This document shows, in pieces, positions 44,246 to 53,623 of a DNA stretch of 64,000 nucleotides; within the stretch, counting starts at the first letter, position 1; each line of letters opens with the position of its first letter. The notes beneath the pieces were generated by a model, which saw nothing but the letters and a program-made list of their open reading frames with translations, had not been told where the DNA came from and did no database searches. The position numbers and the translations under genes are program-made. The DNA is from Aquibacillus sediminis. GTDB taxonomy: Bacteria; Bacillota; Bacilli; Bacillales; Amphibacillaceae. Location: assembly GCF_005870085.1 (NCBI RefSeq), contig NZ_SZNM01000007.1:1-64000 (forward strand), given 5' to 3'.

Positions 44246-45421
44246 ATGTTAAATATTATTAAAAAATTAAATGTTCAAAATGTTTTTGTTGGTATAGCTG
44301 CAGCATTTTTGGCTTGTACTGGTCCAGTCATATTTGTCATTGATGCTGCAAATTCAATAGGTTTAACTAAAATAGAATTAGTGTCGTGGGTAACTTCTAT
44401 TTATTTTTTTGGTGGCTTAGCAAGTTTAATTTTAACCATTTATTGTAAAATACCTTTAATAGGTGCCCATTCATTAGGGGCGGTAGCATTTATTGGAACT
44501 TCTTCCTTTGAATATTCATTACCGGAGTTAGTAGGTGGCTATGTTGTATCTGGTTTACTAATAATTGTTGTAGGTATTACGGGGCTCTTTGATAAATTGA
44601 TAATCCCATTACCTACTCCTCTAGTTAATGGAATGTTAGCAGGGTTAATTATGAACTATGTAATTGAAGTTATACCTGCAATAAAGGCTCAACCAGTAAT
44701 TGGTCTAAGTGCGATATTAGGCTTTTTTTTAACCCCGCTTTTATCTCCTAAAATTCCCAGGTTTGTGGGGTCATTATTTTTGGGCACGGCATCGCTATTT
44801 TTTGCAGATATACAAGTAAATACTGGAGAAATAAAGTTAATTATTCCCGAAATGGTAGCTCCAAGTTTTTCATTTGTAGGTATAGTTTCTTTATCGATTC
44901 CAATTTTATTTATAATACTAAGTAACGATACTGCAGTTGCTATATCTTCATTGAGGGAAAATGGTTTCATACCTCCTGTCTCTATGACAATAATAGTTTC
45001 TGGAATCTTCACTACAATTGCAGGTTTCTTTGGAGGACATGCAGCTGGAATAGGAGGGATGACTACTGCATTGTGTAGTAGTCAAGATGCGGGACCAAAA
45101 ATCAAACGCTATTTGGCAGCAATAGTAGGAAGTTTATTAATAATGTTATTTGGACTATTTTCATGGTTAGCTATTCCGTTAATACAATCATTGCCTAGTT
45201 CTTATATCTCAATAATTGCTGGATTTTCCCTACTTAGTCTATTGACTTCAATTATGCATTCAACATTTGGGAGTGACCAATTCTATTATTCCTCAATATT
45301 TACATTCATAATTGCAATGTCAGACATATCTATATTTCAAATATCTTCGGCAGTGTGGGCGTTATTAATTGGAGTAATAACATCAAAAGTACTTAAAGAG
45401 AATGAACGTAGTAAATATTGA
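44246..45421 (+). CDS. BenE-family (benzoate/H+ symporter-like) permease
   Basis: A membrane protein of about 391 aa with 11-12 helices. BenE-like blocks are AFLACTGPVIFVIDAANSIG, GAHSLGAVAFIGTSSFEY and GFFGGHAAGIGGMTTALCSS. It starts 9 bp after the DctM stop (GTG 44237 is also possible) and has no clear ribosome site, so coupling to DctM is likely. A second, unrelated importer after a TRAP system is unusual; it may move an aromatic acid or a pathway by-product. Substrate inference from the family name is unsafe. Confidence 0.72.
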   Translation: MLNIIKKLNVQNVFVGIAAAFLACTGPVIFVIDAANSIGLTKIELVSWVTSIYFFGGLASLILTIYCKIPLIGAHSLGAVAFIGTSSFEYSLPELVGGYVVSGLLIIVVGITGLFDKLIIPLPTPLVNGMLAGLIMNYVIEVIPAIKAQPVIGLSAILGFFLTPLLSPKIPRFVGSLFLGTASLFFADIQVNTGEIKLIIPEMVAPSFSFVGIVSLSIPILFIILSNDTAVAISSLRENGFIPPVSMTIIVSGIFTTIAGFFGGHAAGIGGMTTALCSSQDAGPKIKRYLAAIVGSLLIMLFGLFSWLAIPLIQSLPSSYISIIAGFSLLSLLTSIMHSTFGSDQFYYSSIFTFIIAMSDISIFQISSAVWALLIGVITSKVLKENERSKY

Positions 45422-45886
45422 ATTGCATCTTTTATGATTTTTTTGGCTCAATTGTACTAGTGTTGGTAAAAAAATTTGCTTCATGGCTCATGACAAAATA
45501 TTTGATAGCCGGGGTATCTAACTTATAGGCGTTATCTAGATTTGTGTAATGTTTTGTAATGGGACAAGAGGGGTTTGTTCCAACAAGTCTAAGATAACCT
45601 TGGCGAATTATATATTTGTGATAAAAAATTCACAGCACAATTTGATATTGTATTCGAACATAGTCAATAAGGAGATGTATTGTATTCACATAGCAGATAA
45701 TCACCCTAATATTAAGAGGGATCCTATCATATTTGTCTTGGATCATATGGCAATATTCTTTTTGAAGACCTAAAGTTTTTCTTAAATTTAATGTGGTGCC
45801 TGTGGTTACCATTGTGTATTTTGTCAACTTTAATATTTTGCAGTTAGTGATACAGGCACTCCTTAAAGATAATCTGGCCTACATCC
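45422..45886. other. Intergenic stretch without recognisable gene
   Basis: About 465 bp of AT-rich DNA between converging genes. Several short frames exist, but none has a ribosome site or recognisable sequence, and no strong terminator hairpin was seen. Confidence 0.5.
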
Positions 45887-47224
45887 TTATTTTTTCTTTA
45901 CTTTCCGAGCAGCCTGTTGTAAAGGATCCCACACGCTATTATATGGGGGAGCATACGACAAGTCTAAATCAAGCAACTCATCCATTGTCATGGAATGGTA
46001 TAAGGCTGTTGCTAGAACATCAATTCTTTTGTCTGCTCCTGCTGTACCGATTATTTGTCCGCCAAGGATTTGATTGGTTTCGGAATGATAAACGAGTTTG
46101 ATTGTCATCTTGTCTTCCTTTGAATAATAGCCGGCAACATCTGTTGAACGAATTGTTATTGTGTCGTAAGGAAAATGTAATTTTTTAGCTTCTCTTTCTG
46201 ACAGCCCTGTTCGAGCTAAGGTTAGGTCAAAAAATTTTAACACGGATGTACCTAATATTCCTTTAAAGGTCTTCGGTTGGTTAATCATATTAAGACCTGC
46301 AATCACACCTTGTTTGTTGGCGTGTGTTCCTAATGGTATGTGGTCATCCAGTTGCTTGATCCGGTGGTATTGTGTAGCGCAGTCACCAGCAGCATAGATA
46401 TCTTCCATATTTGTTTGCATGTACGGATTAACTTGAATAACGCCTCGATTATTTGTCGCAATGCCACTGTTTTCTAGAAAAGCAGTGTTCGGATTTACAC
46501 CAATTGCTATCAGGACAAGGTCAGTGGAATATTCGTTTTTATCTGTTATAACTTGCTGTACGTGGCTTTCGCCTTTAAAAGCAGTAACAGATTCTCCAAC
46601 ACAAATCTCAACCCCTTGTTTTTCAGCCTCTTCATGGATCAGCTTGGCCATGTCTTGGTCAAAGATCGTGGCAACCTGATTATCGCGCTGGATAAGTCGA
46701 ACCTTTTTGCCTAGTTCAGCAAAACTTTCCGCCATTTCAAGGCCAATATATCCGCCACCGATGATGGTTACGTTTTGAACGCTTTCGTCTAGATAATCGA
46801 TAATCGCTTTTGTATCAGGAATGGTCTTTAAAGGAAAAATACCTGGCAAATCAATTCCGTCCCAGTTTGGAATAATTGGGTCCACACCTGTTGCGATTAG
46901 CAGTCGGTCATAACTGAATTCAAAAGGTTCGTTTGTCTTTACATTTGTTCCACTTACCGTTTTATTTTTGGGATCTACGGCAGTTACTTCATGCTGAATT
47001 TTTGTGTCAATCCCATATTTCTCTTGAAACGTTTCGGGTGTTCGAGCAATCAATTTGTCAGTGGATTCAATTTTACCACTGACAACATAGGGAAGACCGC
47101 ATTGACCATAAGAGTACGTGCTTCCTCTTTCCAAGGTAATGATTTCATGGTCTGAGCTGTTACGGACGATTTGCATCGCCGCACTCATCCCTGCTGCATC
47201 TCCACCAATAATGACATATCTCAT
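45887..47224 (-). CDS. CoA-disulfide reductase / NADH oxidase-type flavoprotein
   Basis: A 445-aa FAD- and NAD(P)-dependent disulfide oxidoreductase. The FAD motif is [13 protein letters not shown] and the redox-active single cysteine is in [14 protein letters not shown], typical of CoA-disulfide reductases. A second nucleotide motif [13 protein letters not shown] and the late [12 protein letters not shown] complete the fold. ATG 47224 follows GAGGTGAT on the minus strand. It would maintain reduced CoA, the main low-molecular thiol in some Bacilli, or reduce another disulfide. It is monocistronic and opposite to its neighbours. Confidence 0.82.
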   Translation of the reverse strand: MRYVIIGGDAAGMSAAMQIVRNSSDHEIITLERGSTYSYGQCGLPYVVSGKIESTDKLIARTPETFQEKYGIDTKIQHEVTAVDPKNKTVSGTNVKTNEPFEFSYDRLLIATGVDPIIPNWDGIDLPGIFPLKTIPDTKAIIDYLDESVQNVTIIGGGYIGLEMAESFAELGKKVRLIQRDNQVATIFDQDMAKLIHEEAEKQGVEICVGESVTAFKGESHVQQVITDKNEYSTDLVLIAIGVNPNTAFLENSGIATNNRGVIQVNPYMQTNMEDIYAAGDCATQYHRIKQLDDHIPLGTHANKQGVIAGLNMINQPKTFKGILGTSVLKFFDLTLARTGLSEREAKKLHFPYDTITIRSTDVAGYYSKEDKMTIKLVYHSETNQILGGQIIGTAGADKRIDVLATALYHSMTMDELLDLDLSYAPPYNSVWDPLQQAARKVKKK

Positions 47225-47430
47225 TGGATCACCTCGATTAGCTATTGTGTTTATATTCTACAGTATCAGTTAAATGGCTGATTTTAAAACTGTTGGGGCT
47301 GTGTTTTTTTTATTAATCTGTACACGAGGGGGGTTCAAATTAGCAATATTGAAAAAATTAGGAAAGAATTATGAAACGAGAATATTAGATAACGAGGACT
47401 GCGTAGCAAAATAAGGAGATAAATAGCAAA

Positions 47431-47660
47431 GTAGTCATTTTGCTCATCTCTAACAGAAAAAGTAACCGGCTTGCCCCTCGACCAAAGGAAAAGATAGGTT
47501 GCTTATTCTATTTACTTATCTAAATTTGGTCAGCTACCCCTCATGCGACATGTAGTTACACCTTCCAAAGTGTAACTGCACTCTGGAACTTTTTTAGCTG
47601 TTGTTGCTTTTAGTGAAACAATCTAAGAAACAAGATTTTTCGGGCCGAGCCAGGCACCTG
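47431..47660 (+). pseudogene. Decayed type I toxin cassette, copy B, with shared flank
   Basis: A remnant of the toxin C-terminus reads VILLISNRKS (from 47431) where the intact copy has VIMIVSNRKK*, but the stop codon is gone. The AAGTAACC stem, the TTTGGTCAGC...CATGTAGTTACACC block and the AGTG-TAACTG-CACT hairpin (to 47590) follow as at 56633-56770. The antitoxin promoter of the intact copy is missing. The flank GAAACAATCTAAGAAACAAG and GCCAGGCACC (to 47660) also matches 56900-56945. No other gene is visible in 47225-47738. Confidence 0.6.
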
Positions 47661-47738
47661 CCTTTCTAAATAATAGTTTTTGTATTAATCTGTAATAGAT
47701 TGAATATTTCTATAAATTAGAAGGTTTGGAGTGGTTTT

Positions 47739-48986
47739 TTGTCTAGTGTTAAATCGGCGATGATCATCGGCGGGGGAATTGGAGGACTTGTGACTGCGCT
47801 TAAGCTACATCGTGACGGTGTGTCAGTGCGAGTCTTTGAGAGTGTAGAAACAATTAAAGCACTTGGAGTTGGGATAAACCTCTTGCCTCATGCGGTAAGA
47901 GTGTTGACGGAACTTGGATTGGCAGAAGAACTAGAGAATACTGGTTTGCCTACTGCAGAGCTTATTTATGTCAATAAATTTGGCCAACAGATTTGGCAAG
48001 AAGATAGAGGGGTGAACGCTGGCTATCGTTGGCCGCAGTATTCCATTCATCGTGGACGGCTACAAATGATGTTACTGCGTGCAGTGAAGGATAGGTTAGG
48101 AGAAGATGCAGTGTGTACAGGTCACCACCTACATACATTTGAACAAACTGGTGACGATGTTGTGGCCCATTTTATTAATAAAAAAACAGGTGAACAGATT
48201 GGTTCTTATCAAGCAGATATTATGATTGCAGCGGATGGTATACATTCTGTTGTTCGTAACTTCTACTATCCGAATGAAGGCTTGCCAAAATATAGCGGTC
48301 GAATCCTGTGGCGTGGGATTACTGAATCCACACCATTTTTAACAGGGAAATCAATGATCATGGCTGGTTATCAAGATAAGAAATTTGTTGCTTATCCAGT
48401 ATGTCCGACCGCAGCGGAGAAAGGGAAAGCACTGGTGAATTGGATTGCTGAACTAACGGTGGATGAGATGCCATCCCGTACGGATTGGAATAAAAAAATC
48501 GATAAGGGAAAATTTGCATCAGAATTTGAGGAATGGGATTTTGGTTGGCTGAACGTCCCGGAGCTGATCGAGGAAACGGAAGCAGTGTATGAGTTTCCAA
48601 TGGTTGATCGAGATCCACTTCCGCAATGGACATTTGGTCGCGTCACGTTACTTGGGGATGCCGCACACCCGATGTATCCAATAGGTTCAAACGGTGCCTC
48701 GCAAGCTATCTTAGACGCAGAAGCAATTGGTACAGCTATTATGGAACAAGCAAGTGCAGAATCGGCATTGAAAACTTATGAACATGTTAGATTAAAACCA
48801 ACAGCCAATATTGTCTACATGAACCGGGAAAATGGACCAGAAGTTGTTATGCAGATTGTCGAAGAACGCTCACCTAATGGATTTAACAATCTAGAGGATG
48901 TCATATCGCACCAAGAACTGATAGATATTGCCAATAAATATAAAAAGATAGCCGGGTTTGACCGTGACACATTGAATAAAAAATAG
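47739..48986 (+). CDS. FAD-dependent aromatic-type monooxygenase
   Basis: A 415-aa class A flavoprotein monooxygenase. It has the FAD-binding MIIGGGIGGLVTALKLHRDG, then IHRGRLQMMLL, the DG motif in IAADGIHSVVR, and a late GD motif in TLLGDAAHPMYPIGSNGASQ. Such enzymes hydroxylate aromatic or enol substrates with NAD(P)H and O2. TTG 47739 follows TTGGAGTGG. It resembles the PhzS/salicylate hydroxylase side of the family. The Dabb protein 10 bp downstream is probably co-translated. Confidence 0.82.
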   Translation: MSSVKSAMIIGGGIGGLVTALKLHRDGVSVRVFESVETIKALGVGINLLPHAVRVLTELGLAEELENTGLPTAELIYVNKFGQQIWQEDRGVNAGYRWPQYSIHRGRLQMMLLRAVKDRLGEDAVCTGHHLHTFEQTGDDVVAHFINKKTGEQIGSYQADIMIAADGIHSVVRNFYYPNEGLPKYSGRILWRGITESTPFLTGKSMIMAGYQDKKFVAYPVCPTAAEKGKALVNWIAELTVDEMPSRTDWNKKIDKGKFASEFEEWDFGWLNVPELIEETEAVYEFPMVDRDPLPQWTFGRVTLLGDAAHPMYPIGSNGASQAILDAEAIGTAIMEQASAESALKTYEHVRLKPTANIVYMNRENGPEVVMQIVEERSPNGFNNLEDVISHQELIDIANKYKKIAGFDRDTLNKK

Positions 48987-48996
48987 GAGTATTGCT

Positions 48997-49293
48997 ATGG
49001 TTGAACATATTGTATTACTTAAATTTTCAAATGAAACAACAATTGAACAAAAGCAAGAATTGATTAACCGAACTTTACGTTTAAAAGAAATGATTCCAGG
49101 GATTATAGATTTGCAGCAAGGATTTAATTTTTCGAATAGAAGTCAAGGGTATGAAATCGGGTTAACAATCCGTTTTAAGGACAGAACATCGTTAGAACAG
49201 TATGGTTCACATCCTGCACACCAAGAAATTAAAGCTTATCTGCAAGAAATTGGTTTGGAAGACAGTATATTTGTTGATTTTGATTTAAGATAA
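48997..49293 (+). CDS. Dabb (stress-responsive alpha/beta barrel) domain protein
   Basis: A 98-aa single-domain ferredoxin-like dimeric barrel: VEHIVLLKFSNETT, then GFNFSNRSQGYEIGLTIRFK, and YGSHPAHQEIKAYL with the conserved HP..H pattern. AGGAG precedes ATG 48997. Dabb proteins include small cyclases and decarboxylases as well as uncharacterised stress proteins. Coupling to a flavin monooxygenase suggests it handles the oxidised product, but this is inferred. Confidence 0.82.
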   Translation: MVEHIVLLKFSNETTIEQKQELINRTLRLKEMIPGIIDLQQGFNFSNRSQGYEIGLTIRFKDRTSLEQYGSHPAHQEIKAYLQEIGLEDSIFVDFDLR

Positions 49294-49306
49294 GAGAGAT
49301 GGTTAA

Positions 49307-49429
<123 letters not shown>

Positions 49430-49447
49430 GAGATAACTAATAAAAGT

Positions 49448-49478
49448 GGGGAGCCTTTCGAGGTTCTCTGCTTTTTTT
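49448..49478 (+). terminator. Terminator left from the asparaginase gene
   Basis: GGGGAGCC (49448-49455) pairs with GGTTCTCT (49462-49469) using wobbles, followed by seven T. Confidence 0.5.
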
Positions 49479-49596
49479 CTGCCTACGAAAAGTAATGTTT
49501 GGTTCGATTGTCGAAGTTGGTTGATTTGTTGCAGGGAATACTGAAGAGATATAAGGTGTTATAGCCATCAGGGACACCTATCTACTGATCTGATAA

Positions 49597-49619
49597 TTTC
49601 ATTAATTACAAAAAAGCTT
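49597..49619. promoter_or_regulatory. Shared motif before malic enzyme 1, candidate response-regulator site
   Basis: TTTCATTAATTAC followed by an A run and GCTT. The same 23 positions occur at 53514-53536 with a single difference. AT-rich half-sites (CATTAATTA, TTAATAATTA) continue downstream to about 49630, as expected for a CitB/MalR-type operator. A TATTAA...TTAATA palindrome (AACCTATTAAACCATTAATAGG region) follows. Confidence 0.6.
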
Positions 49620-49742
49620 TAATAATTATAAAACCTATTAAACCATTAATAGGTTTATTAATATGAAAAGTGTAGATAGTGATAGGGAAAAATGATAGCG
49701 TTTTTCTGTATAGGAATTTCACCCTGGAATGGAGAGATGGAT

Positions 49743-50936
49743 ATGGATACATTGCGTGATCAAGCTTTACAAATGCACAGAGAGAATCAAGGGAAGTTAG
49801 AAACGAAAGCAAAGGTTTCTGTTAAAAATCCTTATGACTTAAGTCTTGCTTATTCACCAGGGGTAGCGGAACCTTGTAAGGAAATTCATGAAAACCGACA
49901 GAACGTTTATGAATATACCATGAAAGGAAATACGGTGGGTGTTGTAACCGATGGATCTGCTGTTCTCGGGCTTGGAGATATTGGTCCTGAAGCTGCGATG
50001 CCTGTGATGGAAGGGAAGGCAGTCCTGTTTAAAAGTTTCGCAGGTATTGATGCGTTTCCTGTATGTTTAAATACAAATGATGTAGATGAAATCGTAGAAA
50101 CGGTTAAGCGCCTTGAACCGACCTTTGGTGGGGTGAATTTAGAGGATATTTCCGCTCCAAGATGTTTTGAAATTGAAGAACGCTTAAAAAAGGAAACAAA
50201 TATCCCAATTTTTCACGATGATCAACATGGTACAGCGATCGTCACGGTTGCTGGTCTAGTAAATGCCTTAAAGCTTACCAATAAGAGAATAGAAGATATA
50301 AAAGTAGTCATTAATGGTGCTGGTGCAGCCGGTGTTGCCATTGTGCACTTACTAAATAGTTTCGGTGTAAATGATATCGTATTATGCGATTCAAAAGGTG
50401 CGATTTATCAAGGACGTTCACATGGAATGAACCCTGTCAAAGAAAAGATAGCGACAATGACCAATTCTAAGCATCACCAAGGATCATTAGAGGATGTCAT
50501 TGTTGATGCGGATGTATTTATAGGTGTGTCCGTTGCAGGTGCGCTTACAAAAGAGATGATTAAAACGATGAAAAAAGATGCGATTATTTTTGCTATGGCG
50601 AATCCAATTCCTGAGATTATGCCAGAAGATGCAAAAGAAGCTGGTGCACGTGTGATTGGAACAGGTCGTTCAGATTTTTCGAATCAAGTAAACAATGTAC
50701 TTGCTTTTCCTGGCATTTTCCGAGGTGCATTAGGTGTGCAGTCTACACATATTAACGAAGAGATGAAAAAAGCTGCCGTCCTTGCGATTGCGTCGCTTAT
50801 CTCCGAAACAGAGTTATCTGAGGATTATGTTATTCCTTCCCCATTTGATGAACGAGTAGCGACTGCAGTTGCGCAGGCTGTTGCGAATGCGGCAATAGAA
50901 TCGGGCGTGTCTAGAAAAGCTGTTGTAACTAATTAA
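49743..50936 (+). CDS. Malic enzyme 1 (short form, YtsJ-like)
   Basis: A 397-aa oxidative decarboxylase turning malate to pyruvate with NAD(P)+. Landmarks are LAYSPGVAEPCKEI, YTMKGNTVGVVTDGSAVLG, the active-site FHDDQHGTAIV, nucleotide motif VINGAGAAGVAIV and ANPIPEIMPEDA. ATG 49743 lies 6 nt after GGAGAG; the frame extends upstream to 49692 but without conserved residues. Start and N-terminus (MDTLRDQALQMHRENQGKLE) resemble B. subtilis YtsJ. Its terminator is at 50958. Confidence 0.9.
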   Translation: MDTLRDQALQMHRENQGKLETKAKVSVKNPYDLSLAYSPGVAEPCKEIHENRQNVYEYTMKGNTVGVVTDGSAVLGLGDIGPEAAMPVMEGKAVLFKSFAGIDAFPVCLNTNDVDEIVETVKRLEPTFGGVNLEDISAPRCFEIEERLKKETNIPIFHDDQHGTAIVTVAGLVNALKLTNKRIEDIKVVINGAGAAGVAIVHLLNSFGVNDIVLCDSKGAIYQGRSHGMNPVKEKIATMTNSKHHQGSLEDVIVDADVFIGVSVAGALTKEMIKTMKKDAIIFAMANPIPEIMPEDAKEAGARVIGTGRSDFSNQVNNVLAFPGIFRGALGVQSTHINEEMKKAAVLAIASLISETELSEDYVIPSPFDERVATAVAQAVANAAIESGVSRKAVVTN

Positions 50937-50957
50937 GGTTAGAAATAAGGAGACAAG

Positions 50958-50996
50958 AAAAGGTCGGCTGTGTACGGTAGCAGTCGACTTTTTTTT
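50958..50996 (+). terminator. Terminator of malic enzyme 1
   Basis: AAAAGGTCGGCTG pairs with CAGTCGACTTTT (one wobble), ending in eight T. Confidence 0.75.
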
Positions 50997-51069
50997 GATC
51001 CATAAATGCTACATACAGGATTCCATGAAATTTTGTTATAATCCTTGGTAGGGAATGAGGGTGATAGTT

Positions 51070-52674
51070 TTGAAAAGGCCATTTAAATTAATTACTATAA
51101 TTACATTGTTCGGGTGTATCGTTGTTTTGGTCTCCCTTTTGATCACAGATTTATTAATTAGTAACACAACGAGTGATAGGATCAGAGCGAATCAGGAAGA
51201 GAAGGCGCAAATTGTATCAAGGACGGTTGCAGAATCTCAAATTGTAAAAGAAAGCTTATTAAAAGAAGAAAAAGCAGGAGCGGTTCAAAAATATGCACAA
51301 GAAATCCAAACGATAACAGATATGATGTTTGTCGTTGTCATGGATATGGAAGGAATTCGATTTACCCATCCTAATCCTACTCAAATTGGAAAGCAGTTTG
51401 CTGGCGGAGATGAAATTGAGGTTTTACAAGGGGAAGAGTATGTATCAACATCTGAAGGGACACTAGGAGATTCCTTAAGAGCATTTACTCCTATCTATGA
51501 TCATGATGGAAACCAAATTGGAGCGGTTGCGGTTGGAATATCATTAAAAAATGTTGAGCTTGCCCTTTCGCAAAGCCATCGTAATATTATCGAAGGAAGT
51601 TTACTCGGTATTCTAGTAGGTATCATCGGAGCACTATTACTAGCTAAATATATTAAAAGAATGTTATTTGGCTTAGAGCCGTATCAAATTTCTAAGCTTC
51701 TAGAAGAGAGAAGTACGATGTTACAATCCGTTCATGAAGGAATTTTAGCTGTCGATGAGAATCTAAACATTACATTAGTAAACAAATCCGCCCTTCAATT
51801 ATTTAAAAAAGCAGGATTGTCTGATCAACCGATCGGGATGAAAATAACAGACTTTATGCCAAATACGAAATTAGACCGTGTGATTGAAACGGGCGAATCA
51901 GAGCGAGATGAAGAACAGTCATTAAATGGCATTTCGATATTAACGAATCGAGAACCATTAATCGTCAACAATCAGATTGTCGGGGCCATCGCTACGTTTA
52001 GAGATAAAACGGAAGTGAATCAGTTGGCGAAACAATTAACAGGTATTCGCACTTATGTCGAGGCGTTACGTGCACAGTCACATGAATTTATGAATCGGCT
52101 TCATGTTATACTTGGTATGGTGCAAATGGAAGCGTATGATGAATTAGTACCGTTTATCCGAAAGATTATTGACCATAACAACCATGAAGCGTCCTTGATC
52201 ACGAAAACAATCAAGGAGCCAGTTCTAGCCGGTTTTCTCATGGGGAAAATGAGTTATGCAAGAGAAAGAAAAGTAACCTTTCATCTATCGAACGATACAT
52301 CGATTGCAAAAGCATTTCCGTTAGAAATAAGTCAAGAGCTTATTACCATTATTGGTAACTTAGTTGATAATGCGATTGAAGCCCTTGCAACTAGTAAGGA
52401 AAAGAAAATCGTTTTACAATTAAAAGAAAGTGACGAAAGGTTATACATCAGCGTATCTGATACAGGCTCAGGTATTAACGAAGAAAATCTAAAGAAAGTT
52501 TTTGAAAAAGGTTTTTCCACAAAGGGAGCTAACAGAGGTTTTGGCCTTTATTTAATGAAGCAAAGTATTGACAAATTAAAGGGGGAGTTGAAAGTGTCCA
52601 CCAATTCAAATGGTACGACTTTTAACGTGGTGCTTGACTATGCTTCCATGAGAGATGGGATAGAAAATGATTAA
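51070..52674 (+). CDS. DcuS/CitA-family sensor histidine kinase (malate sensor, MalK/DctS-like)
   Basis: A 534-aa membrane sensor. Membrane helices lie near residues 7-28 and 175-195. Between them is an extracellular Cache-type domain with the family's MDMEGIRFTHPNPTQIGKQF and FTPIYDHDGNQIGAVAVGIS. A PAS domain follows (LLEERSTMLQSVHEGILAVD). The phospho-His is in SHEFMNRLHVILGMVQME, and the ATPase has NLVDNAIEAL, DTGSGI and GFGLYLMKQSID. TTG 51070 is preferred: GGTGAT is 5 nt upstream, and ATG 51055 lacks a site. It sits between two malic enzymes and a malate-type transporter, so malate is the likely ligand. Confidence 0.85.
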   Translation: MKRPFKLITIITLFGCIVVLVSLLITDLLISNTTSDRIRANQEEKAQIVSRTVAESQIVKESLLKEEKAGAVQKYAQEIQTITDMMFVVVMDMEGIRFTHPNPTQIGKQFAGGDEIEVLQGEEYVSTSEGTLGDSLRAFTPIYDHDGNQIGAVAVGISLKNVELALSQSHRNIIEGSLLGILVGIIGALLLAKYIKRMLFGLEPYQISKLLEERSTMLQSVHEGILAVDENLNITLVNKSALQLFKKAGLSDQPIGMKITDFMPNTKLDRVIETGESERDEEQSLNGISILTNREPLIVNNQIVGAIATFRDKTEVNQLAKQLTGIRTYVEALRAQSHEFMNRLHVILGMVQMEAYDELVPFIRKIIDHNNHEASLITKTIKEPVLAGFLMGKMSYARERKVTFHLSNDTSIAKAFPLEISQELITIIGNLVDNAIEALATSKEKKIVLQLKESDERLYISVSDTGSGINEENLKKVFEKGFSTKGANRGFGLYLMKQSIDKLKGELKVSTNSNGTTFNVVLDYASMRDGIEND

Positions 52675-53371
52675 AGTGTTAATCGTAGAAGACGACCCAA
52701 TGGTAGCTGAATTTAATAAGCGCTATCTTAGCAAGATAGACGGGTACCAGTTTGTCGACATTGCTTATTCAGTAGAAGAAGCAATTCCGATGATGGAGGA
52801 AAAAGACATACAATTAGTTTTATTAGATGTGTATATGCCAGGTCAAAATGGTCTCGAATTGTTAACGACGATTAGAGAAAAAGGATTAACGATCGATGTC
52901 ATTTTGATCACTGCTGCAACAGATACAGATAATATCCAATCCGCCTTACATTATGGGGCAATTGATTATCTAATCAAGCCGTTCGAGTTTATACGTTTTC
53001 AACAAGCACTGATGCGGTATAAAGAAAAATTTGAAATCTTGCATAAACGAGAAAGTCTGAACCAAGAAGAATTAGATCAGAAATTATTACATTCGGAGCA
53101 AATAAAGAATATAGAAAAGAAAACTTTGCCAAAAGGATTAACAAAAAGTACGTTGTGCGTTATTATCGACACCATAAAAAAAGTGAAATCATTTTCTACT
53201 GATGAAATTGCAGACTACACGACCATATCCAGGGTTTCGGTACGTAAATACCTTATGTTTCTTGTGGAGATAGAGGTATTAGAAGAAACACTTACTTATG
53301 GGATCGGTAGACCTGTATATCAATATTCCCTAAAGGGAAATATGGACATTTTAGAAGCATATTTACAATGA
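52667..53371 (+). CDS. CitB-family response regulator (MalR/DctR-like)
   Basis: A 234-aa regulator overlapping the kinase gene by 8 bp. The receiver domain has acidic residues in VEDDPMVAEF and the phospho-Asp in LLDVYMPGQNG, with Lys in LIKPFEF. The C-terminal part (about 150-234) holds a helix-turn-helix (FSTDEIADYTTISRVSVRKY). It probably activates the malic enzymes and transporter through the motif shared at 49597 and 53514. Confidence 0.87.
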   Translation: MIKVLIVEDDPMVAEFNKRYLSKIDGYQFVDIAYSVEEAIPMMEEKDIQLVLLDVYMPGQNGLELLTTIREKGLTIDVILITAATDTDNIQSALHYGAIDYLIKPFEFIRFQQALMRYKEKFEILHKRESLNQEELDQKLLHSEQIKNIEKKTLPKGLTKSTLCVIIDTIKKVKSFSTDEIADYTTISRVSVRKYLMFLVEIEVLEETLTYGIGRPVYQYSLKGNMDILEAYLQ

Positions 53372-53410
53372 TGACTCAGGAGCGACATGCTCTTGAGTCA
53401 TTTTTTTTTT
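53372..53410 (+). terminator. Terminator of the two-component operon
   Basis: TGACTCA (53372-53378) and TGAGTCA (53394-53400), with an inner GAGC...GCTC pairing, are followed by ten T. Confidence 0.8.
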
Positions 53411-53513
53411 GGCTTGAGGGTGTTTACGTGTAACCGATCGTGATTTCTATCAACTACAATGGTTAAAAGCAACTTACACGAAAAGTCTATTCATAATAAA
53501 AGAAACCGTTTAC

Positions 53514-53536
53514 TTTCATTAATTACAAAAAAACTT
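53514..53536. promoter_or_regulatory. Shared motif before malic enzyme 2, candidate response-regulator site
   Basis: TTTCATTAATTAC followed by an A run and ACTT, then TCATTAATTTAATAAAC as a second half-site. It differs at one of 23 positions from 49597-49619 and lies about 90 bp before the gene. Confidence 0.6.
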
Positions 53537-53623
53537 CATTAATTTAATAAACTTTAAAGTGTGTTAATGATCCTCTAAGATTAAGTTATAGTTGAAAACG
53601 ATTACAACACGAGGTGATATATT

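Noticed and set aside
45793-46101. 102-aa + strand frame overlapping the CoA-disulfide-reductase gene
   Set aside because: Half of it is antisense to the conserved C-terminus of the flavoprotein, and it lacks a ribosome site.
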